From: Micrasema longulum
Lineage: Eukaryota > Arthropoda > Insecta > Trichoptera > Brachycentridae
Length of the DNA: 64,000 bases
Direction: 5' to 3'
Assembly: GCA_022494885.1 (NCBI GenBank)
Contig: JAGVSM010002861.1
Coordinates: 1 to 64,000 of the forward strand
A model generated the notes under the pieces. The model was given only the letters and a program-made list of their open reading frames with translations, was not told where the DNA came from and made no database searches. The translations under genes and the position numbers were made by a program. Numbering within the stretch: position 1 is the stretch's first letter; each line of letters starts with the position of its first letter. This document shows positions 1 to 11,694 of this stretch, in pieces.

Positions 1-1454
1 CTGCCAAAGATTTCATGGTAGTTCCTACTGTCCTGCTGAATACCTGAGCAGCAACCTTGACCTTCATTTTTCTTAGTTTGTCGGGGAAAATATGACTATC
101 GGTTAATTTGTGCATTTGGAAAAAGTCTTCCCCTCTTGCTTGATCGTATGTGTATGATTGTACAATATGGGACCACTTTGCTATTTTTGATACAGAATTT
201 TGAACAAAATGTACATCTTTTACTAGCATATTATTTCTAAATCCCTTCAAAAGATGTGGCACATCAAACATTTGTACAATTTCATGGCCTTCAATTTCAA
301 ACCCGTGAACTCTACATTCAGTACCACCCCGAAGGTACAATTCACGGGTTTCCTGTTTCAGGATATTTATTGCACCAACATTTGAGCTACCTTGGTCACA
401 AATTATTGAAACTAATTCCAAATTGAAAGATATTTGAGATTATTGATTTTAAGATAACAACCAAATCTGAAGATTTAATGGGTCCTCCTGTAAAAACAAA
501 TGCTAATGGTTGTTTCCATTTATTATATAAACCCTGTAGCATAAAAACACAAACGTGATCAGCAAAAGCTGGAGTACGTTTTCCTTCACCCAAGTCTTGG
601 AATCCCTCAATAAAATCTTTATGTTTTTTGTACATTAAATTCTGACTAATTGACATCTCGTCAAACATCAAAGAGCATATTCGAGCTTTAGCAGAAAGAT
701 TTTGGGCGACCTCTTCCAAATGTTTATATGCAAATTGGTACCAGGATTAAATGGGATTTTATTTAGCATTGTCATCAATGTTTTTCTGGATGGTAAGGAA
801 AATATGCTTGAAATATATTTATAACTTTTATAGCCCTGCTTCATTAATGACAATGCAAAAACCTTATCGTTAGTTGTATATCTACGGCCCTGTTTTGTCC
901 GTTTCTGAAGCCTCAATTGAGACTTAAAAAAACGGTATGTGATTTTATTTAATTTATTTTTAAAGGATACATGGCGCTCTTTGTTTAATTTGAGTTCCAT
1001 CTTTCTAATCTTCATCTCCATGTTTCTTCTAGCCTTTTTAAACTGCAAACATTTCTTGTAAAGCTTCCTTTTCCTGGGTGTTAAATTTTGAGATTGGGTT
1101 TCATTTACATCCTTCAAGATGTGGTCATATTTTCGTCCTGTAATATAATATTTCATAATGATGCATTAAGGGTCCCAACATCATAATATAATGAATGCCT
1201 AACTATTATTGCAAAGAATGATAAAATGTAAAGGGATGCTGTTTGGAAATAAGCAAAAAGAAATACTAGCAGTTGGTTCTAGCAGAAATACTAGCAGTTT
1301 GTTAATGAAAGTTCTTGGTTGAAGTTCATTGTATTTTATATCTTTAATAAATTTGAGTAGTATTAGGGTAATTCAACGGATACTAACGTCATAATTGAGT
1401 CTTTTTCAATGTGTTTTATCTATATAATGTAAAAAAATATTTATTCTGTATATC

Positions 1455-1765
1455 TTCTTTAGTTTTTTATTGGCTTTTTTCACTCCTAACTGAGGTGTTC
1501 TAGCCAGTGTCAAGTTTGAGATTAACTTATTTAAATATTTACACATGTGTTAGTACTATACATACAAGTTAGCATGTTAGTATTTAATATTACATACATT
1601 TTACATAATTTAAAACTTATTTACAACTTAATACCATTTATAGCTACATATTTACATAAATTTTTTAATATATTATTATTGGGTGGGAACAAAAGAGTTT
1701 AAATAGTAATAGGGAATGGGACGCTGATTTTGGAGAGGTCAGATAGGAACTCAGGATAACATTAT
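1455..1765 (-). mobile_element. 3' end of a non-LTR retrotransposon, copy 1 (truncated)
   Basis: This stretch matches 4190-4385 (same strand) and 35780-36235 (opposite strand). Shared blocks include ACACATGTGTTAGTACTATA and the segment around AGGGAATGGGACG. It holds the 3' untranslated part and the last coding stretch, and ends on the minus strand in an AAGAAG-type tail. It lies in the last intron of the THAP transposase. Confidence 0.6.
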
Positions 1766-1930
1766 ATATATTGTGAAGACGACGACTCCCAAAGATTGTA
1801 CAAATTGCACACTAATGCATCTGTATTCTGTATATCACTGTACATTGAACAACGATTAAGGAAAAATTTCATAAAAACAATAATTCAATTAGGTAATTTT
1901 TTTGATTCCCGATAATAAATAATATAAAAA

Positions 1931-2062
1931 TTGCACCACAGCAGGACAAGAGGGCCCATTACAGTGATCAATTACAGAAAAATCATATTATAATTTTGTG
2001 TTCTCTCCGGGAATCGAACCCGGAACCTTCCGTGCGTAATTCAAGCGTCTTAACCACTTAAT
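1931..2062 (-). repeat. tRNA-derived SINE, family 1 (5' part damaged)
   Basis: Read on the minus strand, it has a tRNA-like head with the box B sequence GGTTCGATTCCCGG, then a body ending in a conserved segment that includes TGCTGTGGTGCAA. Related copies are at 47193-47366, 57527-57697, 60683-60803 (all minus) and 49893-50036 (plus), with a tail fragment at 5091-5150. Confidence 0.65.
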
Positions 2063-2559
2063 GTTTTTTAACACCTCATGAAGTTTTAATGACGAACAAT
2101 TTATGTCGCATTTTCATGGAAACATCCGTTAGCATTATTCATAAACTGCATGAACATGATAGAAACAAAGTATCTGTGGATATTATGTAGAACGAAATCT
2201 CTCTGTCCAAGAACCAAGAGAAAATGCATTATTGAATACATGTCATTTGATACTAACTTTTTGGTGTACTCTGCTGAGGTGCACTCGGACCAGAAATATG
2301 CAGTGGGCCTGATATGTCATCAGCGTTGATATCTAAAAACATTATTAATTAGTAATATGTGACAATGTGTCAATGAGTCGGACAAGTAACTGTATGTATA
2401 CATTTTAAGTTCTTTGAAAACACAAACAGCTTTAATATGCCGATTTGCTGGAGAAAATTATGGGTCAGAAATTTGTTTCAACTGAGAGGGTCACTTTCAT
2501 GGTCATGTCATACGATATATATGTGCTATAAACTTTTTAATAATTAAAAAAGGAATGGC

Positions 2560-2755
2560 CCACGCTCAGACGATGTAGTCTTGGTCGATCACAAAAACGG
2601 CATTTCTCAATTTGCAGAAAATGTATAAAATTAATAGAAAAATGTAAAGATTAAACAACCATAGTGACATTACACATCCCTGTTTCACGCCTTTTGAGAT
2701 CGCAAACCAAGATGTAAATCTCCCATTAACTCTTACACACGCTGAACTCTCCTGA
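2560..2755 (-). pseudogene. Reverse transcriptase fragment (non-LTR)
   Basis: The minus-strand translation contains VRVNGRFTSWFAISKGVKQG followed by CVMSLWLFNLY. This is the conserved block (G.V.QGC.LSP.LFNLY) just before the YADD box of non-LTR reverse transcriptases. The catalytic YADD and everything after it are absent. It sits inside intron 2 of the THAP transposase, so it is probably a later insertion. Confidence 0.65.
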
Positions 2756-4189
2756 ATTTATATGTATTGTTTATTATTTTTTTCTTTTTAACAAAGAAAC
2801 AAAGATGTTTCTCTTTCTCTTATATATAAATATGTATGTTTGTAAATTTTTATTACAAAAATAAAAAAATATTACTACAAACCAGAAATAGGTTGGATGA
2901 AAGTCGTACCACTGCAACTGGCAACGCCTTCCGGGAGTGCACAGGGGTGTTCTTCAGTAACAGCTATGCCTACTGTAATTCACAATAAAAATAAAATGAA
3001 CATCATACCAGATAACATAATGCAAGAACTTCAGGAAAAACCTTGAAAGATCGAGTAAGGCTTGAACGAATACAATTGAAAACACACCATGCCACGACCA
3101 TAACGACAATATAATAAATGAGATTGTACATGTCTGAAAGAAGGGGTGTAAGGAAATGTGAAAATTATAGAAATACATACCCGAACTCTGTTCACCAAGT
3201 AAATAATGAAAACTATTTTCTTTGGATGGTGACTTGTTAAACCCTGTAAAAATAATACAAATTACCAACACCACATTGCAAAAGCACATCCCTAAAATTG
3301 TATACACACCATGCCACCCTGGTAATTGTTTGTAAATAATGACCAAATAAAAATGTCGGAAGTTGCAGGAAAAGGCACTACGCCAACTTTGTAGATACAT
3401 AATAACCCGATTAACCAACTGTAAGACAAATCACAAACACCACATTCCAAAAGCAGACTTGCAATTGTATAGACACAAGACAGATAAACAAGGTGCAATT
3501 ACAGTGGAAAGCCAACCTGAGTCGTACATATATTTTTCTTGCAGAAATACTAATAACTTTCATTGTAAAATGGGTCCAGATTAATAAAAGTATGCTTTCC
3601 CTATGAGTTGTAAAGATTGTCAATAAAAATTTGCAGGGCAGACAAACAGGACAAATAAACGTGCAACATGAGACAAATTCTTGAAATAATTATGTATGAA
3701 ATATCATGCAATTTACCTGGCAATCCAATGGTAGGCACAGAGCACAATAAAAGCTGGATGTCATTGTATTGGCTAAAGTTGAATGCGTTGAAGTGTTTAA
3801 TGCACACAAAACAAAGTCGATTAATTTCGTCATCTGATAAATTCATAAATTTGGGACTTTGAACACGATTGATCCATTCTTTAAATAAATGTGGATATCG
3901 TTTCGGAAAACGATGTAGTTTTTTCGTAGAATTACAATTCGGTACGCAACAACTCGGCATTTCGAAGAAAAAAGTGTAAAAACACAGAGAGCAGTGTGAC
4001 AGCGATTTCGAATGGAAACGGATAAATTGGCGGTTCGTCTAGAAGGACGCCGGCCGGCACGGCGTGGCTGGGCACACGCCGCCGACAGTTGCGCCACAAA
4101 CTGTATTGATTTACTAGCAAGTGGCTTGTGCGGCATCGGAAGAATGACTAGAAAGTCTTGTATTGGCTGAAAACTGCCTGGTTATTACT

Positions 4190-4790
4190 AAATACAAGTT
4201 GGTGTGTTAGTATTTAATGTTACATACACTTTATATAATATTCAACTGATTTACAACTTAATACCATTTTTATAACTACATATTTATTTATTGATTGGGG
4301 ACAAGCAAGGATAAAAGAGTTAGAATGTGAGTAGGGAATGGGACGATGATATCGGAGACGTCGGATAAGAACTCAGGATAACAATCATTTATGTGGCATC
4401 CAAAAAAACATGATTTAGATCTTCCTCCTCCAGCTGATATTCACACAAGGCACATGGCAGAGTCCCGGACGTGGATTATGAATAGATGAGAACCATTACA
4501 ATAGTGCTCAATGCGCATTCTGCATATACGAGTAGAAGATATCTCAAATTTGTTCAGAATTACTTTGGAAAACTGAGGTTTTTCTTTTACATCTAGTTTC
4601 ACTTAGAAAAGGCGTCTTCTCTTGGCTTGGGAGGAGGCTATCCAATATTCTTGCCATGTGCGAGTTGATTCTTCTTTGTCATAACGAGGAGATCACCTAG
4701 TGGTAGGAAATTACAATGGGCAAGATCCCGGAACGGACCGCCTCCTTTGCCAACGCGTCCACCCTTTCGTTACAGGGAATACCATAATAG
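4190..4790 (-). pseudogene. Non-LTR retrotransposon 3' end: RNase H tail and C-terminal region, copy 2
   Basis: On the minus strand, near 4780, the translation reads NERVDALAKEAVRSG. This matches the last conserved motif (GNE.aD.lAK.A) of the RNase H domain in I/R1-type non-LTR elements. Downstream comes a C-terminal stretch with RMRIEHYCNGSHLF and a cysteine-containing segment, broken by stops and frame changes. The 3' untranslated part at 4190-4385 matches 1490-1765 and 35900-36120. This is a 5'-truncated, dead copy. Confidence 0.65.
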
Positions 4791-6059
4791 CTAGCAAATT
4801 ATTGTCAAATCAAAATAACTACAACGTCGAAAACTTACATTTTTGCGCCTAAACCAAAGACACCATTTTTCAAGAGTATGTTAAAATAAATTACTGGTGT
4901 TTATAAAAAAATTAAATAATGAGTTTTGGAGTAGTCTTTAATTTCTAATTATCTTACATATTTTTATTTAAAAATGACCGATTGAGTCTGTCATGTATCC
5001 GTTATCACGTATCCGCAATTTAAGTGGGCAAAATTGTCTTAGATTTCTTAGTGAGAACACAAAAAATAAATGTGATTTTCTTAAGGCTGGGCGTACCGTG
5101 CTGTAATTCACCATTGTAATTGGGCCTCACGGCCTGTTGTGGTGCAAAAAAAATCGGTCTTGTAGAAAAGTCCTGTGATTAAATATAACAGTTTAAATAA
5201 CAAATAATAAAAAAAGGAATTCCCTCCATATTTTTATGTATATGGCAATGTGTTGATCATCACTATATGACTTTCGGATTCTGCAATACCATTCTTGACA
5301 TAACAAGATTCCAGCAAGTTTTGTAAAAACTTGTCTCTTCAAATTTGTCATAACAATGTTCCAGCAACTTTATATAATATGGTAAATAATATGGTAAAAT
5401 AAATCATGGCATAGAATTTCATGACATTATTGAAAAATGTATATATGTCTATTTTATGAAGTGAAGTGTAGAGGGATCACTTTTCATATTGAAAATAATA
5501 TAAATGGTTTTATCTTCAGTGAAATATCTTTTTAAATTTAGTTGATCATTGTTTTAATAATTTGTTCATTACTTCAGCAGTTAAAAGTTTTTATTGAGTT
5601 TTAAGTTGCACTGAAAGAACTTTAAAACGTTAATTATTGATTTGTTTGACAAAAAAATACTATGTATTTTGATAAAATTGAGTCATTCATTCAATAAAAT
5701 AACATTTTGAATTTTAATCTATGTATTATATTATTATTTTTTATAAGAACCAACTCAAATATTCCTTTTCTTAAATGAATATTTGAGTATTGAAATAAAA
5801 TAATTTACATTTTTTTGTAAGAAATAGAAGACATTATAAATCACTATATTTTGGTGATTCACTTATTGAAGTCCTTTTGGTTTTCAATTGTTCATTTACC
5901 AAGCGTTTTCAACTATTTAAAGCAACGGCCTTAAGCAAAACGGCGCTTTAATTTCGAACAACTGTCAAATTTATTTTTGCCCCCTTCCTCCCCTCCTACC
6001 ACCTTTCCAGAATCTACCGATTTATTTTTCTGAATCTACCTTTTTTCGCTTGATCGGGT
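4791..6059. other. Intergenic, no gene recognised
   Basis: AT-rich sequence between the retrotransposon fragment and the Fis1 promoter. The only recognisable item is a SINE family 1 tail at 5091-5150 (plus strand), ending in a run of A. Confidence 0.5.
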
Positions 6060-6150
6060 CAGAGACAATGTAGAACTATTACGATCGGATCTGGCAACGC
6101 TGACGCCAACTTGTGTCAACTAATAGTTCTACATTATCTCTGGCGTCAGC
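6060..6150. repeat. Inverted repeat upstream of Fis1
   Basis: CAGAGACAATGTAGAACTAT at 6060 returns inverted at 6121-6142 with one mismatch over 22 bp. A second inverted pair, GCTGACGCCA (about 6099-6108) and TGGCGTCAGC (6141-6150), lies across the same loop. It is 180 bp before the Fis1 start codon. It could be a hairpin, a promoter element pair or a tiny transposon remnant. Confidence 0.6.
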
Positions 6151-6327
6151 TGCACAGCTACGCCAACTATTAATTGTGTCGTACATTATACCATTTTATT
6201 ATTTATGTCTTTATTGTTAATTTCGAAGCTGTGTCATCGGTTGCTAGTTGCTGGTATTGTGAAATAGTCTTTAAAAATATTTTTTAAACGAAGTCTGTAT
6301 AACCTGCCTTATTGAATTAACAAAAAA

Positions 6328-9300
6328 ATGAGCGACATACTTGGCGAAATTGTGTCTCGTGAGGACTTGGAGGTAAGAAATTGGTAAATTATAGCGCTTA
6401 GCTATTTAGTTATCATCGTATTTGATACGTAATGTTAAGTATGTGTTATGTTAGCATATTGTTTACTTTGATTATTAAAGGCAGTATTAACAATACTACA
6501 TATGTATATCAAGTTTGTCATTGGATGTTTTTGCAGAAATTTGAACGGGCATATGCTCAAGAGATGAGGAATAATGCGGTTACAGATAAAACTCAATTCG
6601 AGTATGCATGGTGTTTAGTCAAAAGCAAATATCCAGTAGACATAGGAAAGGTATAATATTGTTGTTGAACTAATAACATGTGTGCATACACAGCGTAAAA
6701 TATATGCTGATGAATGTGATTGCCTATTTTGTTTTAGGGCATATATTTGTTAAATGAACTCTGCAGAAATAACTCTGAAGATAGAAGAGACTACATGTAT
6801 TATTTAGCCATTGGGAATGGCCGATTAAAAAAATATTCCAAAGCGAATGATATATTGAATGTTATTCTGAGAACGGAACCAACTAATCACCAAGTACTAC
6901 AGTTGCAGGTAAAGAACAAATATATCCCTAATCGATTATTCTGGGTTTGGAAAAATCAGGTTTTATTATTATTTCACCGGAAATCAAACCTGGAACCACT
7001 TCTAGTTGCAGCTGTAAAATCAACGATTGTTTATTAATAACCCTTTTGTACTATACAAGGCGAGCTTATTGTTATTGTAAAGCAAAGTCTTTCAACTAAC
7101 CAAAAATAGACTAGTACTTATGCTTTGTCTCGATTTTAAAATTGTTTGTAATTAGTGGCAGATAGTGCTTCTACAAATAAGTACATGTGATAGCAAATTA
7201 TCTATGATTCAAATGTTTGCTCATTTTGAAACTGTTGTTGTTTAAAATTATCTTGACGTAATTTAATGTAGAAGAATTAGATACAATGCATTTTCTTGGG
7301 AATGTATCCCATAGGATACCTCAAGGGCGCTTTACAAAGTGATTTTATAAAGATATAAATTTAATTTTAATTTAAGAAAAATAATGTACTTTTTCATATT
7401 ACTTTTCCACCACATGCTAAGAATTTATTCAAATGATTTAGAGATAACAAGTGAGTTTTAAGTTTCTTCTGAAATATCACTTCACTCTCACAGTTTCGGA
7501 TTTCTGCTGGGAGAGCATTCCATGCCGTAGGGCCTGTGACCGCAAATGCACGTTCGCCGAATTTAGTGCGCTGTTTGCGTAGAGGTATAATAACTTTTTC
7601 TTTCGGACGTAGATGTAGCTGATCTAAGCGTAAGACGTCTGTCAGCTAGTTCATCTGGAATGCAGAGTTCCCTTAGATATTCTGGAGCAGAGTTGTGCAG
7701 TGACTTATACATAAGCCAACAGAGTTTGTATTCCTTCTCTGTGGAAAACGTAGCCAGTGCAATTCCCTAAGAAGTGGCGTGATATGACTGAATTTAGAGA
7801 TTCCAAAAATAAGTCTCGCTGCCGCATTTAGTACAGCCTGTAGGCGAGTCATTTTATTCATTGGTAGACCTGCGTAGATGCCATTACAATAATCGACTCT
7901 AGACACTACAAACGCATTTATTAATTGACGGGCGGCATCAACTGGCAAATTTTTGCATATGCATTTAATCTGTCTCAGCTGGTAAAAGCATGAACTTATC
8001 GTTCTACTAATTTGAGCGTCAAGAGAAAGGTCAGAATTAAGGATGACTCCCAGTAGTTTAACGGAACACTAATAGATCTACCTTTCTTCGACGGAACCCC
8101 ATCTCAACAATAAAAAAGTAAATTGACAAAAATTATATTTGTAAGGAGTAAAACAGCTGTTCACGCCAGCTGGTGCAGGGTTCTCGCTTTGACGACCTCG
8201 CCAATCTCGGGTGACATGCGAACGAGGAAAAAGACACAGTTTCTTCAAAATACTATTTATTATCCAAATTCCGCCATGTCACAATTGAAAACAGTCTGAA
8301 AAAGTTGAGCAGGCACATAGTCATTAAACACACAAATCAGCTCGAATAACACCACAGGGTAATTACACCCTCACACTCGTAAATCGTAACACTCGAGGAT
8401 GCGTACAAGCCTCGCTTGTGACTTAGGACCTTCCGTTATTGTCTCTAGAGGCTCACTAATCAATGTCACAGAAATAACAATTATTGCAACTGTTCTAAAA
8501 GATAACCACAGTTTCTTTAAATTAACATATTACAACAGAGATGAAGAACATTTAAGAGAAGGTAATATGGAAGTCTAGGCATCTACAGGGCTTATGACTT
8601 GTCAATGGCTGGTTTAAGTGGCCACTTTACACACTGTGTAACATTCACCATTCTGCCTATATTTGAACATCTATATTCCTTCAATCCTTTCATCTGTTGA
8701 TGTTTGTGAAGTTAAAGAGCTGAAACCTTTATTTATGCGGGTGAGATTCACTTAATTGAATTATTTCACCTACATACTAGGCAACGCCTGAAAATATTAT
8801 TTTTGCAATTTCTATACTTCTTCATGGACCAGGTAATTTATCAACATTTATCCATATTACCTTCTCTTAAATGTTCTTCATCTCTGTTGTAATATGTTAA
8901 TACAAACAGCTCCCCAGGGAGTTGAATCCAGTCCTTGTCTACAAAAATTTGGACAAACTCAAAATATTGTTTCTTTAAATGATTACGTAGGTTAACACAT
9001 TTATCTAATACACGTAACATTCGAGGATGCGTACACTCCTCGCCTGCTACGGTCTGACTTTCCGTCAGCAACTCTACAAGCGCACTTGCAGACTTCAATA
9101 TGAAGACCAAAGCTTGTTACTCTCTCACAAGCTTTCCAAAAACCTATTTCAATTGTATTCTATAAAAAATAACACTGACATTTAAGTGCCAAACAAAATA
9201 TTTCTGAGACCTTTTCAAACAATTACAAGATTTCTCGTCCTCAATAAATTAAATTATATGTGACATCCTAGGACAAAAAACAATAAACTAAACTAGGATC

Positions 9301-10152
9301 TTAATACTTAAGTATAGGACAAATGCCCAGTTCTTTGAAATATTACATAAAAAATACAAGGGTACAAAGTATATACAGTGAAATAAATATCTCAACTTCA
9401 GTAGAAAACATTTAAAAGGGCATAAAACAATAATTCACGATACACGACACTTTTGAAAGAAATGAACATGTTGCAAAGCAGAACAATAACATCCGAAATT
9501 GCTAGTCGGTATACAAAATTAACCAATAAAGCGTTCTTTGTAAAGCATTATTTTAACCCACCAAATCTTTGAAATGAAATTGTTAGTGACAACAGCGTTA
9601 ATTTAAACTTCTTTACCATATTTTTCATGTTTAACTGCACTATCACAATTCATAATAAACTTGAATTAAAACAAAAATAATCGAATTGTTTGGGATTCTC
9701 AAGCCTTTTCAACTATCAAATCTGTAAAAAAAAAAATTTTCATTCTGCCAAAATAAGGCTAAGTTTGTTGAATTAAGAAAATTTTACATATTTAACAGTT
9801 CTTTTTTATTATTCCGGAGTGAGGTACCAAAAAATGTTAGCTTTTGGATCTCATCGGACTTATTAGCGTTCGATATTTATTTACTCTTGTACATTATAAT
9901 ATATATAATATAAAAAAGGGTTCTTTTAAGTATTGCGTTACTACTGATGACTATTTTTGGTTTTGTTTATGTCATCTGTATTTCTTCATTTCTAGTTTTA
10001 CCATAGTCATATATTGTTGCATTGATTTATTTTAGAAGCAAATAAGAGAAAAGATGGAACATGAAGCTGTAGTTGGAGCAGCAACGGCAGGAGGAGCATT
10101 GCTGGTAATCGGCGGTATTGTAGGGCTGGGAATAGCTCTGATGAAAAAATAG
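6328..10152 (+). CDS. Fis1: Mitochondrial fission 1 protein (four exons, 148 aa)
   Basis: Fis1 is a tail-anchored protein of the mitochondrial and peroxisomal outer membrane; its TPR-like helical bundle faces the cytosol and takes part in organelle fission. Exons are 6328-6372, 6537-6650, 6738-6908 and 10036-10152, every junction in phase 0 with GT-AG ends, 447 nt in total including TAG. The start follows a run of A and gives MSDILGEIVSREDLE, the usual short N-terminal arm. Middle exons carry typical Fis1 TPR signatures (FEYAWCLVKSKYP, DYMYYLAIGNGRLKKY). The last exon encodes a glycine-rich hydrophobic helix (GGALLVIGGIVGLGIALM) ended by two lysines, a normal tail anchor. Length agrees with animal Fis1 (about 150 aa). 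Introns 1 and 2 are short; intron 3 is 3.1 kb and filled with mobile-element debris. Confidence 0.93.
7400..8070 (-). pseudogene. CR1/jockey-like reverse transcriptase C-terminus in Fis1 intron 3
   Basis: The minus translation reads VVSRVDYCNGIYAGLP, then NAAARLIFG and ITPLLRELHWL, the well-known C-terminal motifs of CR1/jockey-group reverse transcriptases. A second block near 7500 (FAVTGPTAWNALPAEIRN) is the terminal signature, so the 3' end of the ORF is present but with frame changes. It lies antisense to Fis1. Confidence 0.75.
8522..8900. mobile_element. Non-autonomous DNA transposon, TTAA-ended with 49-bp perfect inverted repeats
   Basis: The 49 bases at 8522-8570 are the exact reverse complement of 8852-8900. 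Both ends are TTAA, the target of piggyBac-type elements. A longer relative sits at 40038-40447. The sequence right of the element (8901-8965) is also shared with the right flank of the other copy (40448-40510), so the true repeat unit may be larger than the TTAA-to-TTAA segment. There is no transposase inside. Confidence 0.65.
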
Positions 10153-10546
10153 TGATGTGCATCTTACGAAGTTTAAGTTTTTAGGATGTCGGTTAGAGCT
10201 TTATTTTTATATGTAATTTTAGTATATTATTTTTATGTAGTTATTTTTTATGAGTTAATAATAACATCTTTTACTTTAAGTGTGTGTGTATACTGTTTAT
10301 CGGAAAGTTTTTCACCTTTCTGTGAAATATAACATTTGTGAAAAGTTATAAAGACTTATGCTAAATTGAAAAAACTTTTGATAATTTTATAACGCAAAAA
10401 CAGAAACTAAATATTTAAATGTATTTTCTCTTAATGTGAGATATTTTAATATTCTATAGAAATGTACTTTAAAATACCTGTAACTTTCACAGTTATCGTA
10501 AAATTGTATTTAAAATCTGTTTTAAAAAAAACACATTTGGTATTTA

Positions 10547-10552
10547 AATAAA
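10547..10552 (+). terminator. Possible Fis1 polyadenylation signal
   Basis: AATAAA lies 395 bases after the Fis1 stop codon and just before the retrotransposon fragment that begins near 10562. No transcript evidence. Confidence 0.35.
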
Positions 10553-10561
10553 TAGTTAACA

Positions 10562-11690
10562 TTATTATTAGGAAAATTTTAGCAAAACACAATTTGGTTT
10601 TAGGAATGGATATGGTACAAGAGAAGCTCTTTGTTGTATTCAATTGCTTGTTGAAAAATGCCACGGCATGAACGTGGATGTGTGTACGCATGTTTCATAG
10701 ACTATGATAAAGCATTTGATAAAGTGCGGCACCAAGAACTTCTAGAAATTTAAAAAAGAAACAACCTAGATTCTAGAGAAATAAGGATAATTGGTAACCT
10801 CTGCTGGCATCAAAAAGCTGCAGTGAAAGTGGATGACATTGATATTCATTGGATAAATATAGACATGTCAAGGAGTCTCTCCTTTTTAATTTGTATTCGG
10901 AAGCCATTTTTAGAGATGCGCTAAATGAACAACAAATGGCATTAGCATAAATGAACAAATCATAAACAATATCCGATACGCGGATGATACTGTCTTTCTA
11001 GCTGATAGTATGGAAAGCTTGCAGCTATTTTTTGACAAAGTTCACACGGCTAGTTTGAATAAAGGGCTAGAAATGAATATTTCCAAGACTAAATGTATGG
11101 TTATTCGGAAAAAGCCACAAACTTTCCCAATGACTTTAAAAATTGGAGCGCAGGATATTGAGCAAGTCCATCAATATAAGTTTTTAGGGTGCCGGCTGAA
11201 TGATAAATGGGATCACTCACAAGAAATCAAAGTCAGAATAGAGATGACGCGAGACTGCATTTTCAGGATGCGTGACCTTCTTTGCAGTGGAGACTTTAAT
11301 TTAGACCTCCGAATGCGCACTGTACGCTGTTATGTTTTCTCAGTACTTTTTTACGGTGTCGAAACGTGGACACTCACCCTAAGTACTTCAAAAAGATTTA
11401 ATCCTTTGAAATGTCGTGCTACAGGAGGATATTAAAAATCTCCTGGGTGGACAGAGTCCGAAACAATGACTTTCTCCGACGGATGGAAAAGATAAAGAGG
11501 TACTGAAGACCATAAAGAAAAGAAAACTTTAGTACTTTGGGCATGTGATGAGAGGTGAAAAATATAACATTGTACAAGTCACTCTACAGGGAAGGATTGA
11601 AGGAAGACGCAATGCAGGTAGGAGGCGCATCTCTTGGCTAAAAAACTTGCGTGACTGGTTCCATTGCAACACTTAGTCCTTGTTCAGGGC
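10562..11690 (+). pseudogene. RTE-like endonuclease/reverse transcriptase remnant
   Basis: The translation shows QFGFRNGYGTREALCCIQLL (RT finger/palm region) near 10590, then frame changes. An open stretch at 11010-11435 follows, with NISKTKCMVI, YKFLGCRLND and CYVFSVLFYGVETWTL, the thumb-region motifs of RTE-type elements. The C-terminal signature continues to about 11670 (GRRNAGRRRISWLKNLRDW). Stops and frameshifts throughout make it non-functional. It lies directly downstream of Fis1. Confidence 0.8.
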
Positions 11691-11694
11691 AGCT

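Larger units (their letters stand above)
1..3960 (-). pseudogene. P-element-like transposase with THAP domain, frameshifted, 3' part outside the window
   Basis: Four exons can be joined by GT-AG boundaries, all in phase 1: 3960-3717, 3243-3181, 2332-2258 and 1137 to the window edge. Exon 1 encodes a THAP zinc-binding DNA-recognition domain: C-x4-C near residues 4-9, a later C-x2-H, and a VPTI motif close to the splice donor, like the AVPTIF box of THAP proteins. Exon 4 carries a basic coiled region, then the P-element/THAP9 transposase core (LMFDEMSI at about 660-640, ICDQGSSN at about 400-375). Two single-base losses break the frame, one near 720-735 and one near 405-420; the protein homology continues in the next frame each time. 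Preserved introns and light damage suggest a fairly recent loss. Exon 3 is the least certain because its donor is GTTAGT. Terminal inverted repeats were not located. Confidence 0.8.

Noticed and set aside
3843..4136. 97-codon ORF with basic residues upstream of the THAP exon
   Set aside because: It overlaps the THAP domain in another frame. THAP ligands and the splice donor fit only the 3960 start.
8841..9110. 89-codon minus ORF inside Fis1 intron 3
   Set aside because: It overlaps the inverted repeat and shared flank of the TTAA-ended element. The equivalent sequence at 40.45 kb is not open, and I recognise no domain.
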